From Sporolituus thermophilus DSM 23256 (lineage in GTDB: Bacteria > Bacillota > Negativicutes > Sporomusales > Thermosinaceae), in the NCBI RefSeq assembly GCF_900102435.1, contig NZ_FNBU01000013.1, positions 1-64,000 of the forward strand: a DNA stretch of 64,000 nt, given 5' to 3'. The first letter of the stretch is position 1. Each line of letters opens with the position of its first letter. Of this stretch, positions 12,821 through 22,620 are shown one piece after another. The notes beneath the pieces were generated by a model. The model had not been told where the DNA came from, did not search any database, and worked only from the letters and a program-made list of their open reading frames with translations. Both the position numbers and the translations under genes were made by a program.

Positions 12821-13105
12821 ATGGCAGCCGCTGAATCAATTCTCGGCCAAATCGTTGCATCGACGTCCGGACGGGACGCGGGCCATGTCTATGTGGTCGT
12901 CGGGCTTGTCCCGCCCAACTTCCTGCTGTTGGCGGACGGCCGGGGCCGCCGCATAGCCAACCCCAAAAAGAAGAATGTCCGGCACGTCAAGCGAGTGCAA
13001 CAAGACGTCAGTCAACTTGCCGACAAATTTAGGAGCGGGGCCAAAGTCACCGATGAGGATCTGCGGCAAGCCCTCGCCACCATAGGTTCATCGGATAAAC
13101 AGTGA
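12821..13105 (+). CDS. KOW-domain RNA-binding protein (L14e-like)
   Basis: 94 residues. The N-terminal half ([20 protein letters not shown]...[24 protein letters not shown]) matches the KOW/L14e-type fold found in a small Firmicutes protein encoded between map and infA. Function is unproven; RNA or ribosome binding is the likely role from fold and context. AAGGGGGA precedes the ATG. The C-terminal 30 residues are polar and probably helical. Confidence 0.85.
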   Translation: MAAAESILGQIVASTSGRDAGHVYVVVGLVPPNFLLLADGRGRRIANPKKKNVRHVKRVQQDVSQLADKFRSGAKVTDEDLRQALATIGSSDKQ

Positions 13106-13127
13106 GAGCGGACGAGGAGGAGATCTC

Positions 13128-13501
<374 letters not shown>

Positions 13502-13519
13502 GGGGGTGGACTGTAAACT

Positions 13520-13888
13520 ATGGCTCGTATTGCCGGGGTAGACTTACCGCGTGACAAACGCATCGAGATTGCTTTGACATATATTTATGGCATCGGTCTT
13601 ACGCTCTCCCGGGAGATTTTGGCTGCTACCAAAATTAATCCCGATACCCGTGTGCGTGATTTGACGGAAGAGGAAATTTCTAAACTCCGTGAGACAATCG
13701 ACAAGAATTATAAAGTCGAAGGCGACCTCCGCCGCGAAGAGCAGCTTAATATTAAGCGTCTCATTGAGATTGGCTGCTACCGGGGTAAACGGCATCGCGC
13801 CGGCCTGCCCGTCCGTGGCCAGCGTACCAAAACCAATGCGCGCACTCGCAAAGGTCCGAAGCGCACCGTTGCCGGCAAGAAGAAGTAG
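13520..13888 (+). CDS. rpsM: 30S ribosomal protein S13
   Basis: 122 residues. It has the helix-two-turns-helix region ([25 protein letters not shown]) and the C-terminal [24 protein letters not shown] tail that reaches the P-site tRNA. The gene opens the alpha operon portion of the cluster (rpsM-rpsK-rpsD-rpoA-rplQ). Confidence 0.98.
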   Translation: MARIAGVDLPRDKRIEIALTYIYGIGLTLSREILAATKINPDTRVRDLTEEEISKLRETIDKNYKVEGDLRREEQLNIKRLIEIGCYRGKRHRAGLPVRGQRTKTNARTRKGPKRTVAGKKK

Positions 13889-13905
13889 TAAGGGAGGGAT
13901 AAAGC

Positions 13906-14298
13906 TTGGCTAACAAAAAAGTTGCCAGACCTAAAAGAAAAGAGCGTAAGAATATTGAGCATGGCGTAGCACACATCCGCTCGACGTTTAATAATACAAT
14001 CGTTACGATTACCGACAGCAAAGGTAACGCCGTTTCCTGGGCCAGCGCCGGCGCCCTTGGCTTTAAGGGCTCGCGCAAGAGCACGCCCTTTGCTGCCCAA
14101 ATGGCTGCTGAGCAAGCGGCCAAAGCCGCTATGGAGCATGGCATGAAACAAGTTGAGGTTTATGTAAAAGGACCGGGCGCCGGTCGCGAAGCTGCCATCC
14201 GTTCGCTGCAGGCCGCCGGTCTGGAAGTCAACCTGATTAAGGATGTGACTCCCATTCCTCACAACGGCTGCCGTCCGCCCAAGCGGAGAAGAGTATAA
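13906..14298 (+). CDS. rpsK: 30S ribosomal protein S11
   Basis: 130 residues from a TTG start preceded by AAGGGAGGG. It has [19 protein letters not shown] and the C-terminal signature [19 protein letters not shown]11 lies on the 30S platform near the Shine-Dalgarno duplex. Confidence 0.97.
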   Translation: MANKKVARPKRKERKNIEHGVAHIRSTFNNTIVTITDSKGNAVSWASAGALGFKGSRKSTPFAAQMAAEQAAKAAMEHGMKQVEVYVKGPGAGREAAIRSLQAAGLEVNLIKDVTPIPHNGCRPPKRRRV

Positions 14299-14322
14299 GA
14301 TTTTGGGAGGTGTTGAACAAGA

Positions 14323-14949
14323 ATGGCTCGTTATACAGGACCTGTTTGCAGACAATGCCGCCGCGAAGGTTTAAAACTGTACCTCAAAGGCGACAAGTGT
14401 TACAGTGATAAATGCCCCTTCTCCCGTCGGGGTTATGCGCCTGGTCAGCACGGCCAAGCCCGTAAGAAACTTTCTGAATACGGCCTCCAGCTCCGGGAAA
14501 AACAAAAGGCCCGTCGGATTTATGGCATTTTGGAAGGACAATTCCGCACTTATTTCGAGAAGGCTGACCGGCAAAAGGGTATTACCGGCGAGAACCTGCT
14601 GGTAATGCTGGAAAGACGCTTGGACAATGTAGTTTATCGTCTTGGCCTGGCGGCTAACCGGACCCAAGCCAGACAATTAGTGCGTCACGGCCATTTTACC
14701 GTGAATGGTCGCCGGGTGGATATTCCGTCGTTCCAAGTAAAAGTGGGCGATGTTATCCAGGTGCATGAGTCCAGCAAAGAATCCCCCTTATTCAAAGAAA
14801 TCGCCGAAGGGCTGGCCCACAAAACCGTTCCGGCCTGGCTCGAACTTTCGGCCAATGACATGAGCGGTAAAGTGGTACGCTACCCCACCCGCGAGGAAAT
14901 CGATGTGCCCATCCAAGAGCATCTTATCGTCGAGTTGTACTCCAGATAA
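14323..14949 (+). CDS. rpsD: 30S ribosomal protein S4, zinc-binding type
   Basis: 208 residues. The N-terminus holds CRQC and a further CYSDKC pair (Cys9, Cys12, Cys26, Cys31), the zinc-binding form. The S4 RNA-binding domain follows ([25 protein letters not shown]). S4 initiates 30S assembly and autoregulates alpha operons in several bacteria. Confidence 0.98.
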   Translation: MARYTGPVCRQCRREGLKLYLKGDKCYSDKCPFSRRGYAPGQHGQARKKLSEYGLQLREKQKARRIYGILEGQFRTYFEKADRQKGITGENLLVMLERRLDNVVYRLGLAANRTQARQLVRHGHFTVNGRRVDIPSFQVKVGDVIQVHESSKESPLFKEIAEGLAHKTVPAWLELSANDMSGKVVRYPTREEIDVPIQEHLIVELYSR

Positions 14950-15049
14950 AGCCACTGATGTTGGCAAGCAGGCAGCTTAACCATCACCCTCATATCGTGG
15001 GAATAGCGTAACTACCGATAGTTTGCGCAAAGAGGAGGGTTTTTCCCGG

Positions 15050-16009
15050 ATGATCGAAATCGAAAAACCGAAGATCGAGATTGTGGAAATCAGTGAAGAT
15101 AACCGGTATGGCAAAATTGTCTGGGAACCGCTGGAGCGGGGCTTTGGCATCACGTTGGGCAACAGTCTGCGCCGGGTACTCCTTTCATCGCTGCCCGGGG
15201 CGGCTGTTACTTCGGTCAAGATCGACGGTGTGCTTCACGAGTTTTCCACAATTCCCGGTGTTCGGGAAGACGTTACCGACATTATTCTTAACCTGAAAGA
15301 GCTGTGCCTGAAAATGCACAGCGAAGAACCCAAGGTTTTACGGATTGAGGCTCAGGGTGAGCGCGACGTTAAGGCCGGTGATATCATTGCCGACGCCGAT
15401 GTTGAAATTTTAAACCCCGAGCTGCACATCGCGACCCTTGATGCCAGTGGTTCACTGAAAATGGAAATCACGGTAGAGCGCGGTCGCGGTTATGTACCGG
15501 CCGATAAGAATAAAAAGCCGGACCATGTTATTGGCGTCATCCCGGTCGATTCTATATTCTCACCCGTCCTGCGGGTGAATTACACCGTGACCGATACCCG
15601 GGTCGGTAACGTCACCGATTACGATAAGCTGACGCTGGAAGTATGGACCGACGGCAGCATGCGGCCGGAAGAAGCGGTAAGCAAAGCTGCTGGCATCTTG
15701 GTGGCGCATCTGAAGTTATTCCAAAATATTACCGGCACGCCGGTGGAAGATGAGGCAGGCGACGGCCCGTTTGCCGAAACGCCGGAAGAGACCGGACCCA
15801 AGACAATGGAAATGACCATCGAGGATCTCGATCTCTCTGTCCGCTCTTACAATTGTTTGAAGCGGGCCGGCATAAACACGGTAGCAGAGCTGACGCAAAA
15901 GACGGAAGAAGAAATGATGAAAGTCCGCAACCTTGGCCGTAAATCGTTGGAAGAAGTAAAAAAGAAGCTGGAAGAACTTGGGTTGTCGCTGGCTGAACCG
16001 GAAGAATAA
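15050..16009 (+). CDS. rpoA: RNA polymerase alpha subunit
   Basis: 319 residues. The N-terminal domain drives dimerisation ([25 protein letters not shown]), and the C-terminal domain contacts UP elements ([18 protein letters not shown] and [19 protein letters not shown]). A TTG at 15023 in the same frame precedes the Shine-Dalgarno AGAGGAGGG (15031-15039), so ATG 15050 was chosen. The 100-base gap after rpsD shows no clear terminator. Confidence 0.97.
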   Translation: MIEIEKPKIEIVEISEDNRYGKIVWEPLERGFGITLGNSLRRVLLSSLPGAAVTSVKIDGVLHEFSTIPGVREDVTDIILNLKELCLKMHSEEPKVLRIEAQGERDVKAGDIIADADVEILNPELHIATLDASGSLKMEITVERGRGYVPADKNKKPDHVIGVIPVDSIFSPVLRVNYTVTDTRVGNVTDYDKLTLEVWTDGSMRPEEAVSKAAGILVAHLKLFQNITGTPVEDEAGDGPFAETPEETGPKTMEMTIEDLDLSVRSYNCLKRAGINTVAELTQKTEEEMMKVRNLGRKSLEEVKKKLEELGLSLAEPEE

Positions 16010-16024
16010 AAAGGAGGGAAGAAC

Positions 16025-16363
16025 ATGGCCTACAGAAAGTTGGGACGTGACTCAAGCGCCCGCCGTGCGCTGTTGCGCAGCATCCTGACTTCCTTCTTTG
16101 CCCATGGTCGTATTGAAACGACGGAAGCAAAGGCTAAGGAAATCAGCGGCCTTGCTGATGAACTCATCACCTTGGCCAAGCGGGGCGACTTGCACGCCCG
16201 CCGTCAAGTTTTAGCATTTCTCTTGGACGAAGATGTGGTGAAAAAACTTTTTGACACCATCGCACCGAAATACGCCGACCGTCAAGGTGGCTACACCCGC
16301 GTCCTCAAACTTGGGCCGCGCAAAGGCGATGCCGCGCCCATGGCCATTATTGAATTGGTATAA
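16025..16363 (+). CDS. rplQ: 50S ribosomal protein L17
   Basis: 112 residues with [24 protein letters not shown] and the C-terminal [23 protein letters not shown]. It closes the alpha operon. The 95-base gap that follows can fold into a long imperfect hairpin (CACAAC at 16385-16390 with GTTGTG at 16422-16427, inner GGGCG/CGCCC). It has no T-run, so transcription may continue into the ECF genes. Confidence 0.97.
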   Translation: MAYRKLGRDSSARRALLRSILTSFFAHGRIETTEAKAKEISGLADELITLAKRGDLHARRQVLAFLLDEDVVKKLFDTIAPKYADRQGGYTRVLKLGPRKGDAAPMAIIELV

Positions 16364-16458
16364 ATCCATAGCCTGATTTCGCAGCACAACGCGCTAGGGG
16401 CGGCCGCTTGGTCGCCCTTATGTTGTGATTGTCTGCTCCACCGTACAGGGGGAGTGTT

Positions 16459-17292
16459 ATGGAACCCATCATTTATGCTGAAAATCTTAGTCATGTGTAT
16501 ACAGGTGCGGACGAGGGCGAAGTGCACGCCCTGGATGGCATTAATCTGACCGTCCGGCGCGGCGAGTTTGTTGCCATTATTGGCGCCAACGGCTCGGGCA
16601 AATCCACCTTGGCCAAACATTTTAACGCGCTACTCTTGCCGACAGGCGGACGCTGCCTGGTCGCCGGCATGGATACAAAGGTTAGTGAACATCTGTGGGA
16701 CATCCGGCAAACAGTAGGGATGGTCTTTCAAAACCCTGATAACCAGATTGTGGCCGCCATTGTCGAGGAAGACGTGGCGTTTGGACCGGAAAACCTCGGA
16801 GTCGCGCCGCCGGAAATTGCCCGCCGGGTAGCAGAGGCCCTGGCAGCGGTAGGGATGGAGGAATACCGCTACCATGCGCCCCATCTCCTCTCGGGCGGGC
16901 AAAAGCAGCGGATCGCCATTGCCGGGGTTTTGGCCATGCGGCCGCACTGCCTGGTGCTCGACGAGCCTACCGCCATGCTTGACCCGCAGGGTCGGCAGGA
17001 GGTATTAGCTACGGTGCGCCGCCTGAATAGAGAAGAAGGAATCACGGTCGTGTACATTACTCATTTCATGGAAGAGGCGGTTACGGCTGACCGCGTAGTA
17101 GTAATGGAACGGGGCCGCATAGTCATGGAGGGGCCGCCGCGGGCGATTTTCAGCCAGGTCGAGCGGCTGAAGGCGATTGGCCTTGATGTGCCAGTAGCGG
17201 CCGAAGTGGCTCATTACCTCCGCCGCAGCGGCGTGTCCGTGCCGGAGCAGGTTATTACTGATGACGAATTGGCGGTGGCGTTATGTCGCTGA
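16459..17292 (+). CDS. ecfA1: ECF transporter ATPase A1
   Basis: 277 residues. ATP-binding subunit of the energy-coupling-factor module that powers vitamin and metal uptake with interchangeable S components. Walker A GANGSGKST is at about residues 42-50; the Q-loop region (GMVFQNPDNQIVA), signature LSGGQKQR and Walker B CLVLDEPTA are intact. ATG 16459 follows GGGGGAG; an in-frame upstream ATG at 16429 lacks a site. It overlaps ecfA2 by ten bases. Confidence 0.95.
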   Translation: MEPIIYAENLSHVYTGADEGEVHALDGINLTVRRGEFVAIIGANGSGKSTLAKHFNALLLPTGGRCLVAGMDTKVSEHLWDIRQTVGMVFQNPDNQIVAAIVEEDVAFGPENLGVAPPEIARRVAEALAAVGMEEYRYHAPHLLSGGQKQRIAIAGVLAMRPHCLVLDEPTAMLDPQGRQEVLATVRRLNREEGITVVYITHFMEEAVTADRVVVMERGRIVMEGPPRAIFSQVERLKAIGLDVPVAAEVAHYLRRSGVSVPEQVITDDELAVALCR

Positions 17293-18149
17293 CATTAAAG
17301 AATGTCACCTATACGTATATGGTAGGAACTCCTTATGAGCAAACAGCGCTCAAAGATATTTCCCTGGAAATTAACCGCGGTGAGTTTGTTGGCATTATCG
17401 GTCATACCGGTTCCGGCAAGTCTACCCTGGTGCAACATCTCAGTGGCTTGCTGGCGCCTACGCGCGGGGAAGTGGCGCTTGACGGCGTGAGTCTACATGC
17501 TAAAACGGACGCGGCCCGACAAGCGCGGCGCAAGGTAGGTTTGGTTTTTCAGTACCCGGAACATCAATTGTTCGAAGAAACTATTTACGACGATATTGCC
17601 TTCGGGCCACGCAACCTGGGACTGGCTGAGGAGGAAGTAGAGCAGCGGGTGCGGCGTGCTATGGCCTTCGTTGGTTTGAATTATGAGGATTATGCTAGGC
17701 GCTCGCCCTTCCGCCTGAGCGGCGGCCAAATGCGGCGAGTCGCCATCGCCGGCGTCATTGCTCTCCAGCCCGAATTTCTCATCCTTGACGAACCGTCGGC
17801 CGGGCTGGATCCACGAGGTCGGGACGACATTTTTGGGCGCATCGTCGAGCTGCACCGTGCGACAGGGACAACCGTTATCCTCGTTTCCCACAATATGGAG
17901 GACGTGGCGCGCATGGCGAGCCGGCTGCTGGTAATGGATCACGGCAGGGTAGTGCTGGACGGGCCGCCACTGGCGCTATTTCGTGAGGGAAGGGAAATAC
18001 TGCGGGTCGCCGGCGTTGATGTACCGCCGGTGACGGCGCTCCTGCTGGCGCTGCGTCAGCGCGGCCTGCCCGTGGACGATACGGCCCTTACTCCCCAAGC
18101 GGCGGCGCAGGCCATTGCCACTGCCTGCAGGAGGAGAAAACCATGTTGA
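17283..18149 (+). CDS. ecfA2: ECF transporter ATPase A2
   Basis: 288 residues, the second ATPase of the ECF heterodimer. Walker A GHTGSGKST at about residues 39-47, the FQYPEHQLFEETIYDDIAFGP loop typical of EcfA2, LSGGQMRR and Walker B FLILDEPSAGLDP. It overlaps both neighbours (10 bases with ecfA1, 7 with ecfT), so the three are one translationally coupled unit. No S component is adjacent, as is normal for group II ECF modules. Confidence 0.95.
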   Translation: MSLTLKNVTYTYMVGTPYEQTALKDISLEINRGEFVGIIGHTGSGKSTLVQHLSGLLAPTRGEVALDGVSLHAKTDAARQARRKVGLVFQYPEHQLFEETIYDDIAFGPRNLGLAEEEVEQRVRRAMAFVGLNYEDYARRSPFRLSGGQMRRVAIAGVIALQPEFLILDEPSAGLDPRGRDDIFGRIVELHRATGTTVILVSHNMEDVARMASRLLVMDHGRVVLDGPPLALFREGREILRVAGVDVPPVTALLLALRQRGLPVDDTALTPQAAAQAIATACRRRKPC

Positions 18150-18940
18150 ACGACATAACTATCGGGCAGTATTTCCCGGGCCGGTCGCTGCTGCATCGCC
18201 TCGATCCCCGTACAAAGATTGCCGGTACGCTTTTATTTATTACCGCCATTTTTTTTGCCGAAAGTTATTTGGCTTATGGTATCCTTTTTCTGTGGACGGC
18301 TGCCCTGATTGCCATGTCCGGCGTGCCCGTCCGGCTGGTGCTTAAGTCGCTGAAACCGCTGTGGCTTATTGTTGTCTTAACCCTGGGTATTCATATTTTT
18401 ACGACGCCGGGCAATGTTATTTATCAAATCGGCCCGTTAACGGCAACCAAGGAAGGCCTGCGGCAGGGGCTGTTAATGGCGGCGCGGCTGGTATTGCTTA
18501 TCGCCGTTTCCTCGCTCCTCACCTTTACGACATCGCCGATTGCCCTGACCGACGGCATTGAGCGGCTGCTTAACCCCTTCAAGCGCTTCGGCCTGCCGGC
18601 CCATGAACTGGCAATGATGATGACCATTGCTCTCCGCTTCATTCCGACGCTGCTGGAAGAAACGGACCGGATTATGAAGGCCCAGATGGCGAGAGGGGCC
18701 GATTTTGCTTCCGGGAATATCCTCCGGCGGGCGCAAAATATGGTGCCGCTCTTAGTGCCGCTCTTTATCAGCGCTTTTCGGCGGGCCGACGAACTGGCAA
18801 CGGCGATGGAAGCACGGTGCTATCGGGGCGGCCAGCACCGCACGCGCATGAAGGAGCTGCGTCTGGCGAGCCGCGATTATATCGCCCTTGTGGCGGTGGT
18901 AGCGCTGCTTGTCATATTAGTCGTGCTGCGTTATTACTAG
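18143..18940 (+). CDS. ecfT: ECF transporter transmembrane subunit T
   Basis: 265 residues with several membrane helices. It couples the two ATPases to the S component. The two conserved cytoplasmic Ala-Arg-Gly style motifs are seen in KAQMARGAD and ATAMEARCY. GAGGAG precedes ATG. The gene ends nine bases before truA. Confidence 0.95.
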   Translation: MLNDITIGQYFPGRSLLHRLDPRTKIAGTLLFITAIFFAESYLAYGILFLWTAALIAMSGVPVRLVLKSLKPLWLIVVLTLGIHIFTTPGNVIYQIGPLTATKEGLRQGLLMAARLVLLIAVSSLLTFTTSPIALTDGIERLLNPFKRFGLPAHELAMMMTIALRFIPTLLEETDRIMKAQMARGADFASGNILRRAQNMVPLLVPLFISAFRRADELATAMEARCYRGGQHRTRMKELRLASRDYIALVAVVALLVILVVLRYY

Positions 18941-18949
18941 GAGGGACCT

Positions 18950-19702
18950 GTGGACGATATGGCTGAGCAGCGGTATTTAAAACTGACGGTTGCCTATGAC
19001 GGAACGGCCTATCACGGATTTCAGCGCCAGGCCAATGCGATCACCGTGCAACAGGTTTTGGAAGAACGGTTGGCAATCATTTTCGGCCACCCGCTGAAAG
19101 TAACGGGTGCGGCCCGTACCGACGCCGGTGTGCATGCCTACGGCCAAGTTGTCAGTTTCGCCACATCCGGGACCATCCCTACGGCCAATATCGTCCGGGC
19201 CGCCAAAAGTGTACTGCCGCCCGATATTGTGGTCGTCAAAGCGGAAGAAGTGAGTGCCGATTTTCACGCCCGGTTTTCCGCCCGGAGCAAAATTTATTTG
19301 TACCGCGTCTACAACGCTGCCGTAGCCGACCCATTTCGGCGCAACTACGCCTGGCATGTGACGCAACTTTTGGATGCGGCGGCGATGGACGCCGCCGCCC
19401 AAACCGCGGTGGGCACTCATGACTTTTCTGCTTTCCGGGCCGCCGGCGGTCCGCCGGTCAGCCCGGTACGAACCATATACGAGGCCGGTTGCACCCGTGA
19501 AGGCGACATAATTGAATTTCGCTTTTGGGGTAACGGTTTTTTGTATCATATGGTGCGCAACTTGGTCGGCACGCTGGTAGATGTGGGGCTGGGGCGGCTG
19601 ACCAGGGACGGTTTTACCCGCATTTTAGCCGGGCGTGACCGTACCCGGGCGGGCATTACCGCACCGCCGCAGGGCCTTTATCTCAAAGAAATTTTTTACT
19701 GA
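18950..19702 (+). CDS. truA: tRNA pseudouridine(38-40) synthase
   Basis: 250 residues. It converts uridines 38-40 of the tRNA anticodon arm to pseudouridine. The catalytic aspartate lies in GAARTDAGVHAYGQV; other conserved segments are VAYDGTAYHGFQRQ and FLYHMVRNLVGTL. GTG at 18950 is five bases after GAGGG; ATG 18959 is an alternative start. The ecfA1-ecfA2-ecfT-truA order is standard in Firmicutes. Confidence 0.95.
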   Translation: MDDMAEQRYLKLTVAYDGTAYHGFQRQANAITVQQVLEERLAIIFGHPLKVTGAARTDAGVHAYGQVVSFATSGTIPTANIVRAAKSVLPPDIVVVKAEEVSADFHARFSARSKIYLYRVYNAAVADPFRRNYAWHVTQLLDAAAMDAAAQTAVGTHDFSAFRAAGGPPVSPVRTIYEAGCTREGDIIEFRFWGNGFLYHMVRNLVGTLVDVGLGRLTRDGFTRILAGRDRTRAGITAPPQGLYLKEIFY

Positions 19703-19729
19703 AAAGCGGGGGCAGACAAGGCGAAGTCC

Positions 19730-19758
19730 TTGACATTGACAGGCCCTTTTATTACAAT
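19730..19758 (+). promoter_or_regulatory. Sigma-A-type promoter for rplM-rpsI
   Basis: TTGACA (19730-19735), a 17-base spacer and TACAAT (19753-19758) make a near-consensus promoter about 90 bases before rplM. A second TTGACA follows in tandem (19736-19741) and can pair with TATGCT (19758-19763) at 16-base spacing. Confidence 0.8.
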
Positions 19759-19849
19759 ATGCTTATGAGATTTTTGCCATGATTCCTTAGCCCCGGAACT
19801 CATCGGATAAAAATCACGTTTCGCAGTTTTTTGGCAAGGAGGGACGCCC

Positions 19850-20290
19850 ATGAAAACAACCTACATGGCTAAACCAGCCGATGTGCAGCGCAAATGGTAT
19901 GTCATTGATGCAGAAGGCAAGACTCTTGGCAGACTGGCCGCCGAAGTGGCTAAAATCCTTCGCGGCAAACATAAACCTACCTATACTCCGCATGTGGATA
20001 CCGGCGATCATGTCATCGTCGTTAATGCGGACAAAGTAGTACTGACCGGTAAAAAGCTCACGCAAAAAACCTACTTCCGTCATTCCGGTTATCCTGGCGG
20101 TACGACCTTTACGCCTGCCGGGAAGATGCTGGCGGAAAGACCCGAACGGGTTATTGAACTCGCGGTCAAAGGCATGCTGCCCAAGAACCGTCTGGGCCGG
20201 CAAATGTATCGCAAGCTCAAGGTCTATCGCGGCCCTGAGCACCCCCATGCAGCGCAACAACCGGAAAAACTTGAAATCAACGTGAGATAG
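19850..20290 (+). CDS. rplM: 50S ribosomal protein L13
   Basis: 146 residues. It has [26 protein letters not shown] and the signature around [25 protein letters not shown] 19850 follows CAAGGAGGGACGCCC with good spacing; ATG 19865 is a possible second start. It forms its own transcription unit with rpsI. Confidence 0.97.
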   Translation: MKTTYMAKPADVQRKWYVIDAEGKTLGRLAAEVAKILRGKHKPTYTPHVDTGDHVIVVNADKVVLTGKKLTQKTYFRHSGYPGGTTFTPAGKMLAERPERVIELAVKGMLPKNRLGRQMYRKLKVYRGPEHPHAAQQPEKLEINVR

Positions 20291-20313
20291 GCACCGGAAA
20301 GGAGGAACAGGAG

Positions 20314-20706
20314 ATGGCACTGGTTCAATATTACGGCACCGGCCGCAGAAAAACCGCCGTTGCCCGCGTCCGGCTGATTCCCGGCGAAGGCAAAATCATC
20401 GTTAATGGCCGTAACCTCAATGATTATTTTGGGCGCAAGACCCTTGAACTGATCGTAAAACAACCGCTCCACCTGACTGACACCCTTGGCAAATATGATG
20501 TTATCGCCCGGGTAAACGGCGGCGGGCCCAGCGGCCAGGCTGGCGCTGTCCGCCATGGCATTGCCCGCGCTTTGCTTAAAGTAGATGCCGACTTCCGTCC
20601 GGCGCTGAAAAAGGCCGGATTCCTGACTCGCGACCCGCGGGAAAAGGAACGTCGCAAGTATGGCCTCAAAAAGGCCCGCAAGGCGCCCCAATTCTCCAAA
20701 CGTTAA
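20314..20706 (+). CDS. rpsI: 30S ribosomal protein S9
   Basis: 130 residues with [35 protein letters not shown] and the C-terminal [12 protein letters not shown] tail whose last arginine touches the P-site tRNA. It ends 20 bases before a strong terminator. Confidence 0.98.
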   Translation: MALVQYYGTGRRKTAVARVRLIPGEGKIIVNGRNLNDYFGRKTLELIVKQPLHLTDTLGKYDVIARVNGGGPSGQAGAVRHGIARALLKVDADFRPALKKAGFLTRDPREKERRKYGLKKARKAPQFSKR

Positions 20707-20726
20707 TATTCTCTTTGGCGCAAGCA

Positions 20727-20764
20727 GAGCCCGCAAAGGTTTGTCCTTTTCGGGCTCTTTTTAT
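20727..20764 (+). terminator. Rho-independent terminator of rplM-rpsI
   Basis: Arms GAGCCCG (20727-20733) and CGGGCTC (20751-20757) with inner AAAGG/CCTTT, followed by a T-rich run. It closes the ribosomal part of the window. Confidence 0.92.
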
Positions 20765-21029
20765 TGTTTGGCGTAGCAAAGAGATGGTTATTGCGAAAAC
20801 CATATAGTTTTTATCCGTTCATTTGTGGCAGTTAGTGGAAAATATATTTTTCACCTGTTAGCCTGTAACATAAGTCAATTTTAAAAATAAGTCAAGCCTG
20901 AGCCCATATATTTTAAACGTCAACGCCCTTTAATATTTTTATTCCCTACGGCAGGAAAATAGCGGCAGAAGTTCAATTTTATAAGTGCCGGATAAACTTT
21001 TATCGCGAAGTGGGACAGGAGGCATACTC

Positions 21030-21686
21030 ATGAAAAAACTGACAGCATTGGTATTGGCCGCGCTAATTCTTGCGACGGCCGGGACGGCGTTTGCCAATCT
21101 GGACGATACACGGGCCACCATTGCCGCGCGCTACAGCGAATACCGGCTGGTGATTGACACCGATAATCAGCTCTGGACCAAAGCGGAATGGGAAGCCACC
21201 GGTTATAAGAAAGCCAAGGCCGCTTCCTTTTTGCACGCCTTTGAGCGCCAAGGGCTGCATATCCAGATGGAAGTACAGTATGAAAATAACAGTCCCGGCG
21301 CTTTGGTCAAAGCCCAACGCTTTACTCCCGACCTGGCCATCAAAATTAAGGACTTCAAGCACTACTTTCCCGAAATCTACGCGCTGATTGCATCCCCGAA
21401 GGCGGAGGCATTTGCTACCTACCGCGACCTTACCCGCAATTTCCAGGAAGCTAAATCGCCGGTGACCATGGGCGTGGTGGTTAAAACGCCGCCGGCGCCG
21501 GGGAAAGGGGGCTATTACACCCTAATCGCCTTTAACGTGCAAGACGAGGGCCGGTTACTTAAAGATGCCAAATATATTAATGAGAATACCTATATCCGCG
21601 AATTTACAATTGAGCGGATTTTCCGTTCCGCCGCCCAAGACGCCCTTGGCAATGGCGACTGGACGCCAATTAAAAAATACTTTTAA
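21030..21686 (+). CDS. Secreted protein of unknown function
   Basis: 218 residues. The first 22 form a clear Sec signal peptide (MKKLTALVLAALILATAGTAFA) with an AFA-type cleavage site. The mature part is soluble, rich in charged and aromatic residues, with no cysteine pair, metal motif or repeat that I recognise. ATG 21030 lies after GGGACAGGAGG; an in-frame upstream ATG at 20985 would hide the signal peptide. It is a single-gene unit with its own terminator. The 323-base gap before it holds the rpsI terminator and then AT-rich sequence with a short direct repeat (ATAAGTCAA twice, about 20871-20896). In a diderm cell the product would be periplasmic. Confidence 0.8.
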   Translation: MKKLTALVLAALILATAGTAFANLDDTRATIAARYSEYRLVIDTDNQLWTKAEWEATGYKKAKAASFLHAFERQGLHIQMEVQYENNSPGALVKAQRFTPDLAIKIKDFKHYFPEIYALIASPKAEAFATYRDLTRNFQEAKSPVTMGVVVKTPPAPGKGGYYTLIAFNVQDEGRLLKDAKYINENTYIREFTIERIFRSAAQDALGNGDWTPIKKYF

Positions 21687-21690
21687 CGTT

Positions 21691-21719
21691 AAATCCCGGG
21701 TTTTTTTGCCCGGGATTTT
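21691..21719. terminator. Bidirectional terminator between convergent genes
   Basis: AAATCCCGGG, a T7-G loop, then CCCGGGATTTT. It can act after the secreted-protein gene on the plus strand and after the convergent minus-strand DUF438 gene, which ends at 21722. Confidence 0.8.
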
Positions 21720-21721
21720 GC

Positions 21722-22468
21722 CTAGACCAGCGGTTTAAAGTCACAGTAGCCAACTTCATCGCAGCGCGTTTTCAGTTCCTGCCATAAGGCTTCGTCTGTC
21801 ACCAGCCGGAGAGCGGCAGGATAAAGGATGTGGTTTTCCTTGTAAATATGGTCGCTTAAATCGTAGACCAGCGCCTGGGCCAGTTCATGCAGTTCCTGCT
21901 GAAACCGGGAAAATTCGATATGGTTTCCTTGTTTGGCTAAATTCTTGAGAGCCTGTTTTTTGCTACGCAGCGCAGAGTGCTCCATGTTCATAACTTCCAC
22001 CGTACCACCGATATTGCGCTTGGTAAGTTCCGGGAATACTACTTGTTCTTCCCGTGCATGATGATGTTCAGCGGCCAGCAGGTTGTCGGCAATTGTTTCC
22101 AGCTTGGCCAGCATTGTCGCGGTAAGGGCCGGCGCTTGCTGAACCTGACCGTTCAAATCTTCCAGCGCGTTAAGGGTGCGGAGAATTTGATCATGTTCGT
22201 CAATCATCGTCCTAACCGGATGCCAGGGCGGGGTAGCGGCGCGGATTTGGGCCAGTTCTTCCTCTAACGTTTTGAGATGAAGGGTCCGGAGGTCGTGCAA
22301 GTCGCGGACATCCATGCCGATAGCTTCAAGATGCTCTTCCGCGTGACGCAATTCTTCCGGACGGATGTGGGCAAAAATTACTTTGGCTTCGCGCTTGATT
22401 TGGGCTAAGTCTTCGCCGGCGCGGTAGCGTTTGATAAGGTCGACAATCATCTCGACACGCTGCTTCAT
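21722..22468 (-). CDS. DUF438 / hemerythrin-domain protein
   Basis: 248 residues. The N-terminal ~70 residues look like DUF438 (helical, EELRHAEEHLEAIGM); the rest is a hemerythrin-like helical domain with histidine/glutamate pairs typical of a di-iron site (MIDEHDQIL, AAEHHHAREEQVVFPEL, MNMEHSALR, LSDHIYKENHILYP). Related proteins bind oxygen or nitric oxide, or act in Fe-S repair. The PAS domain that many DUF438 proteins carry is absent. A good GGAGGA site precedes the start. Exact role unknown. Confidence 0.85.
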   Translation of the reverse strand: MKQRVEMIVDLIKRYRAGEDLAQIKREAKVIFAHIRPEELRHAEEHLEAIGMDVRDLHDLRTLHLKTLEEELAQIRAATPPWHPVRTMIDEHDQILRTLNALEDLNGQVQQAPALTATMLAKLETIADNLLAAEHHHAREEQVVFPELTKRNIGGTVEVMNMEHSALRSKKQALKNLAKQGNHIEFSRFQQELHELAQALVYDLSDHIYKENHILYPAALRLVTDEALWQELKTRCDEVGYCDFKPLV

Positions 22469-22591
22469 AACAGTCCTCCTTCGTAGCCTGCCGTCGGCCA
22501 GACAAACGACAGCTAGTCTTTTCTATAGCCTGTCCGCAGGACAGCCGGACTATGCCAAACAAGGCAACACCCCAAAACGGCAAACGCACCG

Positions 22592-22616
22592 AAAAAAGAA
22601 CCGCCGGCGGCGGTTC
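22592..22616 (-). terminator. Terminator of mtgA (minus strand)
   Basis: Read on the minus strand: GAACCGCC, a GCC loop, GGCGGTTC, then six T. It lies five bases beyond the mtgA stop. Confidence 0.9.
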
Positions 22617-22620
22617 TCTC

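Noticed and set aside
16385-16427. Possible riboswitch between rplQ and ecfA1
   Set aside because: It forms a long imperfect hairpin, but I see none of the conserved cores of known vitamin riboswitches and no T-run.
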